In this document: positions 50,666 through 62,100 of the stretch, one piece after another
Numbering within the stretch: the stretch's first letter is position 1
Layout: each line of letters begins with the position of its first letter
Assembly: GCA_014607495.2 (NCBI GenBank)
Contig: CP053172.1
Span: forward strand, 5,036,888 to 5,100,887
Origin: Carposina sasakii
Taxonomy: Eukaryota > Arthropoda > Insecta > Lepidoptera > Carposinidae
Direction of reading: 5' to 3'
Length of the DNA: 64,000 nucleotides
Made by a program: the position numbers and the translations under genes
Notes under the pieces: generated by a model
Told to the model about the DNA's origin: nothing
The model's input: only the letters and a program-made list of their open reading frames with translations
Databases searched by the model: none

Positions 50666-53600
50666 CTACGGGCGATAGTAATCTGGGAAGTGAACTCGCC
50701 TTCCCGATCGCGTTACCCGTACTGGTGGTGGATGGTCTGGTTGTGGTGGTCGGTCAGGAGGATCAGTACCGCCGCGTGGCGGTAGAGGTACGGCATTGTC
50801 AGTCAGTATATAGGCTGGTTTCAGCCGATCTATACTGACTGTCACGTCCTTACCCCTGACGCGTATTTTAAAGTGCTTGGCACTTCGGCACAAAACTTCG
50901 TGTGGGCCTGTGTAGGCCGGTTGGAGGGAACCACGTAGCGCGTCTTCCCTAAGGAATACGTGGCTACATGTGGTGAGGTCCTTAAACACGAAGGTTTTGT
51001 GTCTCGAGTGGTGCTGGGTTGGGACCGGACGTATCTTCTCGGCAAAGGACTTGAGACGTGCTGAGAATTCGGTGATGTCGGTGGTGTAGCCTGTGAGGTT
51101 ATGGCCGAAGAATTCGCCAGGTAGGCGGAGTGGCTCACCGTACACCAGTTCAGCCGAAGAAGTCTTCAAGTCCTCCTTGATGGAGGTTCGTATGCCGAGA
51201 AGAACGAGAGGTAACGTCTCGGTCCAGTTTGCGTCAGCATGGCAGGTAATGGCTGCCTTTAGTTGGCGGTGAAAACGCTCAACCAAGCCGTTGCACTGTG
51301 GGTGGTAAGCCGTTGTCCTTCGGTGATCGAAACCGATGGACTTGGACAGTTGCTGGAACAGCGCTGATTGGAACTGTCCTCCGCGGTCGGTAACGATCTC
51401 GGAAGGACATCCATAGCGCGACACCCAACAGGAAAGGAACGCTTTTGCTACCGTTTCGGCTGTAATATCGGTAAGTGGTACAGCTTCCGGCCATCGCGTG
51501 AAGCGATCGACGGCTGTAAGGCAGTACCGATATTCACCATCTGGCGGCAGAGGGCCGATCAGGTCTAAATGGACATGTTTGAATCGCGCCGAAGGTAAAT
51601 CATGCGTACCTAAAGGTGACGCGACGTGCCTGTTTACCTTCGTGCGCTGGCAGGCCAAACATGCCTTAGCCCATTCACGGCAGTCCTTGCGCATCAGAGG
51701 CCACACAAAGCGTTCTGCAACGAGCTTGGATGTGGCGTTTGCGCCTGGGTGGCAAAGCGAATGCAGGCAGTTATATACCTGCTGACGCAGTTCTTGCGGG
51801 ACGAAGGGCCTGGGAATCGGCGTACTGACGTCGCAGTACAAAGCAGTACGACTTCCAGGAACCTTCGTCTTGATGAGGCGAAGAGAGGACTCACCCCGGA
51901 GACACGCTGTAAGGTCTGGATCTGTAGCTTGCATTTTGGCCATCACTTCAAGATCGACAGGCATCTGCAGTTCGTTCACGCGGGAAAGTGTGTCGGCCAC
52001 GACGTTACTCTTACCCGATATGTGGCGAATCTCGGTGGTGAACTGCGAGATGAAGTCCAGGTGTCTATACTGACGCGGCGAACAGTTACGTTTCCGTTCG
52101 TGGAAAGCGTAACAGAGCGGCTTGTGGTCAGTATAGACCGTGAAGTGAGTGGCCTCTAGCATGTGGCGGAAGTACCTTATGCTCTCGTAGATGGCAAGGA
52201 GCTCGCGATCGTACGGTGAGTACTTCGCTTGCGATGGGCTCAACTTGCGCGAGAAAAATGCTAAAGGCTGCCAAGATCCATCCTTAAGCTGCTGTAGGAC
52301 TGCACCTATTGCCGTATCAGAGGCATCAGTGACAAGTCCTAACTTAGCTTGCGAGTCAGGGTGAGCCAATAGAGCAGCGTTGCTCAGGCTCTCTAAGCAA
52401 TCCCTAAAGGCTTGCAGCGAATTTCCCTCTATGTGGACGGGATGGGAAGCCTTGACCGATCCGGTCAGCAAGGCGTTCAGGGGAGCTTGAGTCTGGGCGG
52501 CGTTGGGTAAAAATCGGCGGTAAAAATTTACCATGCCGAGAAATCGCCTAAGCTCCCTGACTGTTTTCGGAATGGGAAATTCCGAAATAGCTCGAACCTT
52601 GCTTTCCAGAGGCTTGGTGCCACTTTCCGAAATGGCGTAACCTAGAAATGTTACCTCGGGAGCGCCGAAAACACACTTACCCGTATTGATGAGTACGCCA
52701 TAGGTCTTCATACGTGTAAAAAGTTGCCGAAGGTGGTCTTCGTGCTCACGAGCCGACTTGCTAAAGACCAAAAAGTCGTCGAGGTAAGGGTAAACAAAAT
52801 CTAGGCCACGCGTCATTTCGTCGACAAACCTCTGGAAAGTTTGACCAGCATTCCTAAGCCCGAACGTCATAAAGGGGAATTCGTACAAACCGAAAGGGGT
52901 GGTGATTGCGGTCTTCGGTATGTCCTCCTTAGCGACCGGTATCTGGTTGTAAGCCTTAACAAGGTCAATGACCGAAAAGTACTTACAACCAGACAGACTG
53001 TGCGAAAAGTCATGTATATGACGGATCGGGTATTTATCCGGGATAGTCCTGGCGTTGAGTAGGCGGTAGTCGCCGCAAGGACGCCAACCATTGTCCTTTT
53101 TGGACGCGAGGTGGAGTGGGGATGCCCACGGACTATCGGACGGACGCGCTGTACCGTTCGATAACATGCATTCAATTTCTTGTTTCGCAATTTTTAATTT
53201 GTCGGGGGCGAGACGTCGGGGCGAGCATGATACTGGAGGGCCTGGTGAGGTAATAATATGGTGTGTAGTATTGTGCTTGACGATACCCGGAGTACCAGCA
53301 GGGCGTGTTATTTCCGGATATTCGGACAGAATCGCGTGATAGACACTGTTACCTCCAGTCGGGACTATAATGCTGGACAGAGATAAACTATTCTTACTAG
53401 CTAAAGAAGCTACGGTACTGACCTTGGTTAGGCTATCGGAGAGTTTGTGTTTGCTGACGTCGACGATAAGCCCATAATGTGAAAGAAAATCTACGCCGAT
53501 TATGGCTTTCGTGACGTCAGCAACCACGAAACGCCATGGGAAGTTACGGCGTAGGCCCAAGTTTAAATTTAAATTTACATACCCGTAAGTATCGATAGCC

Positions 53601-54148
53601 GAACCATTGGCAGCACCGAGCTGATATGACGTTTTTGTACGGCACTCGCGGATCGCGGACACTGGGAACACACACACGTCACTTCCGGTGTCTATCAAGT
53701 ATTCAGTTTGTGATGCACGATCCCTGATGAAGAGGCGACCGGTGGTGGAGCTGCGGACGTTCTGTGACGTCATCGCCGTGTGTCCGGCGAGTGAGCGCGG
53801 TGACGGCTGCACCTGTTCCGCGAAGTCCTGTGCCTCGGAAGAATCGGCGTGGGCGGGGGCGGCTGATGGTATCTGCCGCGCCTTGCGTGATGATGGTCGG
53901 CTACGATGATCTCGTCGTAGATTTGTCATCGGTCTAGGTCGCTGTGCGCGCGCAGTAAGGTCACTCACTATCTTAGTGAGGGCCGCAATTTGACGCGTCA
54001 GCACTTCGACCTGTGATAATGGCGATGATGGTGCCGGTGCGACGGTGATGGGTTGACCGTCGAGATGTTGGTGAGTCGTCCAGGCATGTGTAGGAACGGC
54101 AGGTTTGCATTCCGCCATTTTGATGTGCGAATTCGTGCGCGTGGTCAT
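50666..54148 (-). CDS. Ty3/gypsy Pol polyprotein with residual Gag, 1160 codons
   Basis: From ATG 54148. Residues 1-140: Gag-derived, with [18 protein letters not shown] coiled-coil and arginine-rich stretch, but no capsid core and no CCHC knuckle. About 150: protease [12 protein letters not shown]. About 330-500: reverse transcriptase ([46 protein letters not shown]). About 600-720: RNase H ([33 protein letters not shown]). About 810-835: integrase zinc region ending CLACQRT. About 855-965: integrase core ([34 protein letters not shown]). Proline-rich C terminus. All catalytic residues are present and there is no stop, so an active enzyme set is plausible, but virus-like particle formation would need Gag from another copy. 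Confidence 0.88.
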   Translation of the reverse strand: MTTRTNSHIKMAECKPAVPTHAWTTHQHLDGQPITVAPAPSSPLSQVEVLTRQIAALTKIVSDLTARAQRPRPMTNLRRDHRSRPSSRKARQIPSAAPAHADSSEAQDFAEQVQPSPRSLAGHTAMTSQNVRSSTTGRLFIRDRASQTEYLIDTGSDVCVFPVSAIRECRTKTSYQLGAANGSAIDTYGYVNLNLNLGLRRNFPWRFVVADVTKAIIGVDFLSHYGLIVDVSKHKLSDSLTKVSTVASLASKNSLSLSSIIVPTGGNSVYHAILSEYPEITRPAGTPGIVKHNTTHHIITSPGPPVSCSPRRLAPDKLKIAKQEIECMLSNGTARPSDSPWASPLHLASKKDNGWRPCGDYRLLNARTIPDKYPIRHIHDFSHSLSGCKYFSVIDLVKAYNQIPVAKEDIPKTAITTPFGLYEFPFMTFGLRNAGQTFQRFVDEMTRGLDFVYPYLDDFLVFSKSAREHEDHLRQLFTRMKTYGVLINTGKCVFGAPEVTFLGYAISESGTKPLESKVRAISEFPIPKTVRELRRFLGMVNFYRRFLPNAAQTQAPLNALLTGSVKASHPVHIEGNSLQAFRDCLESLSNAALLAHPDSQAKLGLVTDASDTAIGAVLQQLKDGSWQPLAFFSRKLSPSQAKYSPYDRELLAIYESIRYFRHMLEATHFTVYTDHKPLCYAFHERKRNCSPRQYRHLDFISQFTTEIRHISGKSNVVADTLSRVNELQMPVDLEVMAKMQATDPDLTACLRGESSLRLIKTKVPGSRTALYCDVSTPIPRPFVPQELRQQVYNCLHSLCHPGANATSKLVAERFVWPLMRKDCREWAKACLACQRTKVNRHVASPLGTHDLPSARFKHVHLDLIGPLPPDGEYRYCLTAVDRFTRWPEAVPLTDITAETVAKAFLSCWVSRYGCPSEIVTDRGGQFQSALFQQLSKSIGFDHRRTTAYHPQCNGLVERFHRQLKAAITCHADANWTETLPLVLLGIRTSIKEDLKTSSAELVYGEPLRLPGEFFGHNLTGYTTDITEFSARLKSFAEKIRPVPTQHHSRHKTFVFKDLTTCSHVFLREDALRGSLQPAYTGPHEVLCRSAKHFKIRVRGKDVTVSIDRLKPAYILTDNAVPLPPRGGTDPPDRPPQPDHPPPVRVTRSGRRVHFPDYYRP

Positions 54149-54201
54149 GTTGAAGCACTTTCACTATGTAGTAATGTCCGTGTCCTTTGCGGGGTCACCA
54201 G

Positions 54202-54722
54202 TTTAGTGGTGTTAGTTGAGGTCACTAGGTAGGTTGTGGCGGCGTGAAGGAAACTTCAGTTTCAGCAGTAAATTAATGTATTACCACAACACAGAAAGTC
54301 AGAAGGAGAAGAGTGAAAGTACACAAAGACAGAAGAAAGTTCACAGACACGAAAGTACATACACGACACATAGACATACAAATAGGCCACCAGTGGCGTA
54401 GTGGCACTCGCGTATGTGGGTCGTCGCGGTACAGGGTGGCGTGTACACTGTGTCACAGTCCTAGGACGACTGGAGGTACCAGCGCATGAGCAGCGGGGTG
54501 TGGCGCGATCACGTTCGGCGCCGTCAGCAGTTTTGCTGAACTACGGATATCGCGCGGCGTTGCTTGTGCGTTAAATATAGTGTTGCGAATGTATGACTAT
54601 GATGTGTGTAATGCTTGTCTTCTTGTAGGTGTACATATATATGAAATATAGTGTATCTGTTTAGTATTAATAAATATAAATACACATATAGATATATATA
54701 AATATGTATCAGGTCACCTACA
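54202..54722 (-). repeat. Gypsy 5' LTR
   Basis: 521 bp, the unaltered LTR. Its segment 54227-54380 is absent from the other LTR. Confidence 0.85.
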
Positions 54723-55080
54723 TATACACATTAACAACTAAAAAGGACTGTACTTCATTTAAAATTTTAACAGCTAATATTCTATTATTAGAGCTTTCTA
54801 TAACAGATACTCTAGGAAACTTTGACTTCCTCCACATTAGCATCAATCCACCATAAGGTCGACCCCGTAGCACGCCTACGCTCAAGTCAACAGAGGAATT
54901 CGCAATACACCCAAAATTGGGATCAATTTCGTTACCGAATCCGAGTTCGTATGGCATAAGCCACGTCTCCTGAAGAGCAACTATGTCCGCCTGTCTACAT
55001 AAATTACGTATACTATGTATAGATCGTTTTATACCATGACAATTAAAAGATACTATTACTGTACTATCGCTACTATCCAT
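54723..55080 (-). pseudogene. Non-LTR ORF2, N-terminal endonuclease part
   Basis: From ATG 55080: MDSSDSTVIVSFNCHGIK, ADIVALQETWLMPYE (catalytic Glu), RPYGGLMLMWRK, LVVNVYM. These are APE-type endonuclease motifs. The codons continue without loss in PTDDKENLPEF on the far side of the gypsy insertion. Confidence 0.83.
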
Positions 55081-55303
55081 AATTGGTGCCTAAGTGAACT
55101 TTCTCAGTCGGTATTTTGCTTTCTCGAAAACGTCTATATTTAACACCAGCAGGCCAGAATTCAGTGGACAAAAATAGTGCCAACTTACTCCTAGATATAA
55201 CTACTTTAAAGGAAATAAAATCGACTTCCTTTTTTGTTTGCAGTAGCTGGACATCAGTACATTCTTCACTTTGTAATTGCAGAAACAACTTACATGGGCC
55301 CAT
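55073..55303 (-). pseudogene. Non-LTR ORF1 C terminus
   Basis: A - strand frame with VDFISFKVVISRSK, STEFWPAGVKYRRFRESK and HLGTNYG-stop. The SFKV...WP.GV..RRF pattern is common at the C terminus of non-LTR ORF1 proteins. Its stop overlaps the ORF2 start ATG (55,080) by 8 bases. The 5' part is missing. Confidence 0.6.
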
Positions 55304-55760
55304 GAAGAGATCGTATTCCGGCTAAAGTTTTACTCAGCTTACCTGCGTATAAAACCATGCACACGCACTAGATTCACATCACAAGTAATCAAAATATAAC
55401 TTATCTACCAGAAAACATCACTTTACGGATACATGCAAGCCATTTACAAATAATTTTTCATTTTCACAAGAAAATTACACCCGCTCCCTTCCAGCATTTC
55501 CCGCCGAATCTTGTTTAGTTTATCCAGAAGGAATTCGGCGGGAAAAGCTGGAAAGGCGCACGTGTAATTTTCTTGTGAAAATCAAAAATTATTTGTAAAT
55601 AGCTTGCATGTGTCCGTAAAGTTATGTTTTCTGGTAGATAAGTTATATTTTGATTACTTGTGATGTGAATCCAGTGCGTGTGTATGGTATTATACGCAGG
55701 TAAGCTGAGTAAAACTTTAGCCGGAATACGATCTCTTCATGGGCCCATGTAAGTTGTTTC
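55282..55760. repeat. Near-perfect foldback, about 230-bp arms
   Basis: GAAACAACTTACATGGGCCC at 55282 and its reverse complement to 55760; pairing continues almost unbroken to CCGCCGAAT/ATTCGGCGG around a loop of about 22 bases with TTAGTTTATCCAGAAGG. A single arm occurs alone at about 9,210-9,437. No coding. Confidence 0.85.
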
Positions 55761-56010
55761 ATTTTGTGATAGTTTTTTTTACTAAACTGTCATGGCTTGC
55801 TGGCCTAGCTAGAAGCATGCTAGTCTAGACATACAGTAGTATGTCAAGCCACAGGTTCCAGCTAGCTAAACTAGCGAGCGGCACCGTGTGTAATTTTACA
55901 CCAACCATTTGGAACCACTTTTGACCTCCTCATAATTCAATAACTATTTCACATAAACGTGTCCAATTTGGTTCATACCTTAAGGCGAGCGAGCTTCATA
56001 TGTGCTCCAA
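55761..56010. other. Non-coding spacer
   Basis: Nothing recognised apart from GCTAGCT-type short repeats. A retrotransposon fragment begins about 56,010. Confidence 0.3.
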
Positions 56011-57500
56011 ATTTCCGGTTATTGGGATATTAACATCCAAAAATCGACAATTTTACAGGGTACTTTTCCCTCACGCTGGAAGACTGCACATATCACACCG
56101 GTATTCAAGTCAGGCAATAGGTCTCAATGCGAAAACTACCGACCAATTAGCATCCTGTCATGCTTTTCCAAGGTCTTTGAGACGGTTGTGTTAGATTACT
56201 TGTTCTTTCTCACATTTCACCCAATCAGCATGGATTCGTGGCGAGCAGATCAACCACTACTAATCTTCTAGAGTACAAAAATTTCCTCTGTGGGGCTTTT
56301 GCCAGGAGAGAGCAGACTGATGCTATATACACTGACTTCTCTAAGGCTGTTGACAGGGTCAACCACAGGATTCTATGCACTAAGTTATCGAGTTATGGCG
56401 TGCATGGCAGCTTGCTTACGTTATTAATATTAATCTTATTTACGTCGTCGAAGTCAGCTTGTCGCTGTCGGGCTTTCTTTCTACCCCTTTTATTGCTACC
56501 TCTGGTGTTCCTCAGGGCTCGCACCTTGGACCCCTATTGTTTTATAGCTTTTATTAACGACCTTGTTTCTGAGCTTAAAAGTAATAGTTTGCTATATGCG
56601 GACGATCTGAAGATTTTCAGAGTTGTACATTACACAAGTGATGCCTTGCTTCTTCAGCATGATTTGGATCTCCTTGAAAAATGGTGCATATTAAATTACA
56701 TGTTCTTGAATATAGAGAAGTGTTTTATTATTTCCTTTACGCGTAACTTTAATAAAATCCTTTATGACTACCAATTAGGGGGTCAATCCTTGGAGCGTAA
56801 AAGCGTCGTGAAAGACCTTGGTGTACTGTTTGATAAGAAGCTGGCATTCCATGTTCATTATAATTACATAGTCGGCAGGGGTATGCAACTATTAGGATTC
56901 ATATCGAGATCAACCAGACTTTATGACTCCGTCCAGCTTCATTTATCTGTATTGCGCGCTTGTCAGGAGTATATTGGAATACAATGCTGTCGTTTGGTCC
57001 CCCTTTTATGCTGTCCACAGTGACTATATTGAGAGCTTGCGGCGGCGAAGTCTTGGTACACTGTGTTTTAGCCTAGGTATCAGTCGCACACTGTGATCGT
57101 ACAACGATAGACTTCATAAATTTGGGCTAACATCGCTCGGGGCTCGCCGCAAATGTCAGGATCTAGCGTATTTGCATAAGATAATTCATAGTAAGATTGA
57201 CTCCTTGTTTGCTTTCCCTCCTTACTTTTATAGCAAAATTCAGAAGCCGTGACCGTAGTCCTTTGGTATTCGCCCTACAGGTACATTCAAACAACACCTC
57301 ATATTATAACCCAATAGTCAGAATGTGTCGCCAGTACAATGACTTATTACGCCATCCAAATTCAAGTGCTCCCTTTGACATTTTTAATTGTAATCATCCA
57401 ATCCCCAACATGTTTTTCTTCTCTACGTGACATTGGCGGAATTATTGTGCTTGACACGATCATAAAGGCCATAAACAAAAATAGAATAGAATAGACAAAT
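56010..57500 (+). pseudogene. Jockey-type non-LTR retrotransposon, degenerate
   Basis: RT motifs in several frames: RWKTAHITPVFKSGNRSQCE and NYRPISILSCFSKVFE (56,080-56,180); IYTDFSKAVDRVNHRIL at 56,325; LLYADDLKIFR at 56,595; KDLGVLFDKKLAFH at 56,815. Near 57,250-57,410 the C-terminal VRMCRQYNDLL region is readable. Ends in a short AATAG repeat tail (57,480-57,494). Many frame changes; dead. The N-terminal endonuclease is absent. Confidence 0.75.
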
Positions 57501-57518
57501 TTATGAAATATGTCCCTA

Positions 57519-57819
57519 GGTGGTTCTTCAAAAGTTTTTTGCCCGCTTCGTGTACCTCAAGGGCCGCCTAGCACCCGTTTTCAAAGCAAACTGTCTAATT
57601 TTTGCAAGGTCAAAATGGTCAAATTTTCGAGAGGCAGTTTAAAAAGTCCGTGGCAGGAGGTTAGTAAATAAAATGTGTATTATATTGTGGTACCCGCATT
57701 ATGTAATTAGTAGCATAACTAGGAAGGACCTGAGTCTGCTGAGGGGACTGTGCTTGCACAGCAGTTTTTATATTTTTATTTGGTGCACGAAGTGGCTAAA
57801 AAACTTTTGAAGAACCACC
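57519..57819. repeat. MITE with about 33-bp inverted ends
   Basis: GGTGGTTCTTCAAAAGTTTT at 57519 and its complement to 57819, with a few mismatches further in (CGCTTCGTG/CACGAAGTG). About 300 bp, no coding. Confidence 0.65.
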
Positions 57820-58166
57820 AGCTTTGTCAATGGCTGATTAAATCAAACATTTTGCACAAAGATATTTACAGGTTGGCGGAATTTTACGTAAACAAGATTT
57901 TGTAAAACTGTCTTTAACCGAACGTAAATGATGATGATGATGATTTATAACTACTCCAGTGTCTCCAGTAGCGCCATCTAGTTTGCCAAGAAGTAGTCAA
58001 TTTTGTATGGGGTGTTCCTAATAGAATCAATTAAGTGAAAATAGGTCACCTGGAACTGGATTAGAGTTTTGATCTATAGGTCAGTCTGTGATAAAATTTA
58101 TTTTTAATTTTTATTTTATTTAAATTAAATATGCACAACAGAACATTATCATTTATTTAAGATCTT
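57820..58166. other. Non-coding spacer
   Basis: Nothing recognised apart from a GATGATGATGATGAT run near 57,929. Confidence 0.3.
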
Positions 58167-58752
58167 AAAGAGTGACGTCACGTCGTGGTAGCCGTTTGTA
58201 TGGAGCGTTTTTTTGGCAAGTCTAAAATTGTGATTCTGATATCGTTAGATCCCGGGAAGTTTTCACGATAGCGAAGTTTTTCTTTAGTTAGTATTATTAA
58301 AGCATGAAAATTTACTTTTTTAGAAAAGTTTTTCAAATAAAATTGGATTAAGTATACAGTTATATTCTTACTAGTTCGATCGTCGAACTAGTGAGATTTG
58401 CACACTTCTTTTTATCTTAGTCGACTGTATGCCGTTGCGTTGCCATCATCCGCTCGATATTAGGCTATCGAATTTCATTCATTTTGCGTGGCGTATTGAA
58501 AAGAGTCGGCGAGAACTACGTAATTTCTTAAAATGTCATTCTAGTTTCAACACAAAACACCTATAAATACCTTAATTTTGTTTTATTTAATTTTACCCTT
58601 CGCTGTTGTGTGAACTACAACAACCCCGCCGTAAAGCATTTTCTATTTTCACTATCGCATTTCTTGGGCAGGCTGATTAAATATCTTGCAAAAGCACAGC
58701 AGAAGCAATACGATAGCGAAAATTGCACAATATTACATAATGTTTATTGTAC
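58167..58752. repeat. Dispersed repeat, copy 2, interrupted by LTR element
   Basis: Matches 12,199-12,925 and lacks about 140 bases of it. It ends at TATTGTAC, after which the LTR begins; in copy 1 the sequence continues AATATAAAATCC. Its remaining part lies outside the window. Confidence 0.72.
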
Positions 58753-59040
58753 TGTTAGGGATTTTATTGAAGACTTGCATCATACCCGCAGACTAGTATA
58801 TAAATGGAGGTAGTTTCGCCGCGCGCTCACTTCTTGTCGGGACGTTACGCTGTGCATTTGCTTTTCTGTATCTTTGTACATCTTGGTTATAATTTTGTAT
58901 AAGTGTAATTCTTTTCCAATAATATTGTTAGTTAGTTGTTGTTAGATTCTAATAAAAATCTTTGCTGTTAATAATTTTCATTAGGTGTTTTTCCAAATTG
59001 TTTTTTTAAAAATTACTTTCCCCCTTTATTCCTTAGATCA
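58753..59040 (+). repeat. Gypsy 5' LTR (3' boundary approximate)
   Basis: Starts TGTTAGGG. The exact end cannot be fixed because the 3' LTR is cut off after 94 bases. A poly(A) signal AATAAA is at 58951-58956. No clear primer-binding site was found, so the right boundary is an estimate. Confidence 0.6.
58797..58804 (+). promoter_or_regulatory. TATA box in the gypsy LTR
   Basis: TATATAAA, 44 bases into the LTR and about 25-35 bases upstream of a CTCACTTC stretch that could hold the start site. The same box recurs in the 3' LTR copy near 63,951. Confidence 0.5.
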
Positions 59041-59179
59041 GAAGTGGGATCTTTATTTCACTCCCACAGGCCTAATTTCCTTGTTTTATAATTGTTCCAA
59101 AAAAGTTCGTACCGAGAAGAAGTTTTTATCGCATTGGCTGGGTTCGCGCGCCGTAATTGTGTGATTTGTAAGTCTTACA

Positions 59180-62100
59180 GTGCAAATGAATACCACTCCG
59201 GAGCGCCCATCCCGTAACCGTCGCTCGCAGAGCCGGCGCAACCAGCGATCACGTGACAGGCGCTCGCGGAGTTCTCGCAGCCTGACACCTAGGTCGCCGC
59301 ATCGACGCTCCGCACACCAACACAATCTGGACCGCCGTGACCGCCATACCAGCAGGCGGGCATGTCCGGAACGTGGTCACAGTTCAGACCGCCATAGCCA
59401 TCGAAGTCGACAGGGCCGCAGCTACAGTCATGAACGTCGTAGTCATGATTCGTGGCGCACAATCGTGTCTCGTCTGGACGCGCTCGAAACTCGCCAAAAG
59501 CCTATCGAGTCTTCTGGGCCTATCACAGGACAAGGTACAGAGCAAATTGTGGAAGCAATCCAGTCCCTCAAAACTGTGAGTACTCATAACTATTATGTGT
59601 CTAGCTTTGACCCCAATATCCACGACGTGGACCAATGGTTTGAGGAAGTAGATAAAGCGATGGTTTTAAATCATTGGGGAGACCGTGAATGTTTGTCGAG
59701 AGTAGGACGTTGCCTTAAGGGCGACGCCAAGTCGTGGCTAGATGATTGGGTCACCAGTGATCGTTCATGGAGCAATTTTAAGAGAGATTTCAAACCCTTG
59801 TGTGTAAAAAGAATAGACTATGCGGGTATTTTATTTGAGGTTTTGTCATCAAGTTCAGATAATTTCCTAACCTACGCTGATTATGCACGCAAGTCACTTC
59901 TACGTTTACGCATAGTGAAAGGTATCAGTGAAGAACTTATTACTTCAATAGTTATTCGTGGGATCACTGACGCGCAAGTGAAAGCAACAGCGACAAATGC
60001 TAATCTCACACCAAACGATCTAGTAACTTTTCTGTCAACCTTTGTAAAACCTGCAAAACAACAAGTCACTGATGCTCGCACTACACGACGTCCAATTTTT
60101 CCAAACAATAATAAATTTCAAACCCATAAACGATCATTGCAACCAAGTGATTCAATTAAGTGTTTTTCATGTCACGGATTAGGTCATAAAAGTGTAAATT
60201 GTCCTAAAAGGTCTAAACCTAGTGATTCCGTTACCTCGGAGATTTCTAAAACTACGGGTAGACAGGGCACTAATGTCTTGTGTAATTATTGTAAAAAGCC
60301 AGGCCATGATGAAGGTAGATGTTTTGCAAAGCAGCGTACTACCGGTCAAAGTAATCAAAATACTGTGAATTTTTGTTCTACCCCCCTTTACAATAGTAGT
60401 GATGTTGTAGTCGGAATAATACAGGGAATACCGATAGATATTTTGATAGATAGTGGCGCTATTGACGTTTCATTAATTTCTTCTTCAGTAGTTAATCATT
60501 TTTCCTGTCAGAAAAAGCCGGTTGATAGGCAGCTTAAGGGTTTAGGAGAATCTATTACTCGCGTTACCTGTTACGTGACACTTATTATAGAACTTGAAGG
60601 TATATCATTAGAAGTAGATTTATTAGTTTTACCAAGTGAATGTATGAATGCTCCAATTATAATTGGTACAGATGTTCTAAATCGAGATGGTGTTACTTTC
60701 ATTCGCACTAAAGATTCGCAGCGTATTATACATGATTCTAACAATTCAGTAGTTTCGAGTGTAGTTTTAGATGAGCGATCTACTATTAATTCGTCTTTAT
60801 TAGGAAAAGATTTAGAAAGATTAACAGACATTCTCGACGAATATTCCGCATTTATGATTTCGGGTACAGCTACGTCTACCGTCACTACGGGTACAATGCA
60901 TATACGTGTAAACAATGACACGCCGGTATATTACCGTCCTTACAAGATGTCCCATAGTGAAAAGTTAAAGGTGCGTGACATTATTCAAGACCTCCTGTCC
61001 AAAGGCATAATTCGCGAATCAGAGTCGCCTTATTCTAGCCCGGTCCTTCTAGTAAAGAAAAAAGACGGCTCCGACAGACTATGTGTCGACTTTCGCGCTC
61101 TAAATCGAATAACAATAAAAGATCGTTTTCCACTACCACTTATAGACGACCATATCGACAGACTAGGTAAAGGCAAATATTTCACAACTTTAGATATGGC
61201 TACTGGTTTCCACCAGATTCAGTTAGAAGAAAAATCCATTCCTCTAACAGGGTTCGTAACGCCTGAAGGGCACTATGAATACGTAAAAATGCCATACGGA
61301 CTGACTAACGCACCCATAGTGTATCAACGTATCATAAGCACGACATTACGTGAATTTATCATGACGGGAAAAGTTTTGGTATATATAGATGACTGCTTGA
61401 TCATAAGTTCCACTATTGACGAAGGTTTACATATTCTACGTGACGTGTTAAGTACGCTCACAAAAGCAGGATTTTCCATTAATTTAAAGAAGTGTTCATT
61501 TTTATGTACCAAAATTGAGTACCTGGGTCGTGTAATATCGAATGGCGAAGTACGACCAGCAATGAGTAAGGTTCATGCGCTCGCTAACTCACCAGCGCCT
61601 CAAAATGTAAAGCAAGTCAGGCAGTTTTTAGGCTTGGCAGGATATTTCCGGAAATACATAGCTAACTACTCCGTTAAGACCGCGTGCATTGCTCGACTAA
61701 CTTGCAAGGATGTTCAATTTAACTGGGTCCCTGAGCAAGAACGTGTACGCCAGGAAATAATAACGATTTTAACCAGCGAACCGGTATTAACCATATTTGA
61801 CCCAAACCTCCCCACGGAGGTACATACGGACGCCAGTAGTCACGGATACGGCGCCATTCTCCAGCAAGTTCATAAGGATGGGACTCGTCGTGTTATTGCT
61901 TACTATAGCCAGGTTACGAAGGGTGCGGAACAAAAGTACCATTCTTATGAACTTGAGACCCTAGCCGTGGTAAAAGCTCTTAAACATTTTAGACATTACT
62001 TGATCGGAATACAATTTGTAATAGTCACTGACTGTAATGCTTTAAAGTCCACACAAAATAAAAGAGATTTGTTACCGCGTGTGGCAAGATGGTGGATATA

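Larger units (their letters stand above)
50197..54722 (-). mobile_element. Ty3/gypsy element inserted at TATA, gag-poor
   Basis: 4526 bp with target duplication TATA (50193-50196 and 54723-54726). LTRs: right 54202-54722 (521 bp, the 5' LTR) and left 50197-50642 (446 bp). On the - strand they start TGTAGGTGACC and end CACCACTAAA. TGGTGACCCCGCAAAGG beside the 5' LTR (54,199 downward) is the likely primer-binding site. The long gag-pol frame occupies nearly all the interior. The left LTR carries an internal replacement. Confidence 0.9.
47636..55303 (-). mobile_element. Non-LTR retrotransposon split by a gypsy insertion
   Basis: Right to left: end of ORF1 (55,303-55,073), ORF2 start at ATG 55,080 overlapping the ORF1 stop, endonuclease to 54,723, then a 4.5-kb gypsy element, then endonuclease-RT from 50,196 to 47,767, a short 3' UTR and an (AAT)n/(ATT)n tail at 47,632-47,650. 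The 5' end is lost at the foldback 55,282-55,760. The domain order APE endonuclease-RT without RNase H fits the jockey/CR1 group. Confidence 0.82.

Noticed and set aside
52841..53339. + strand frames inside the gypsy element 50,197-54,722
   Set aside because: Complementary to the intact - strand Pol frame; no motifs of their own.
59086..59325. 79-codon - strand arginine-rich frame
   Set aside because: Complement of the arginine/serine-rich Gag N terminus.
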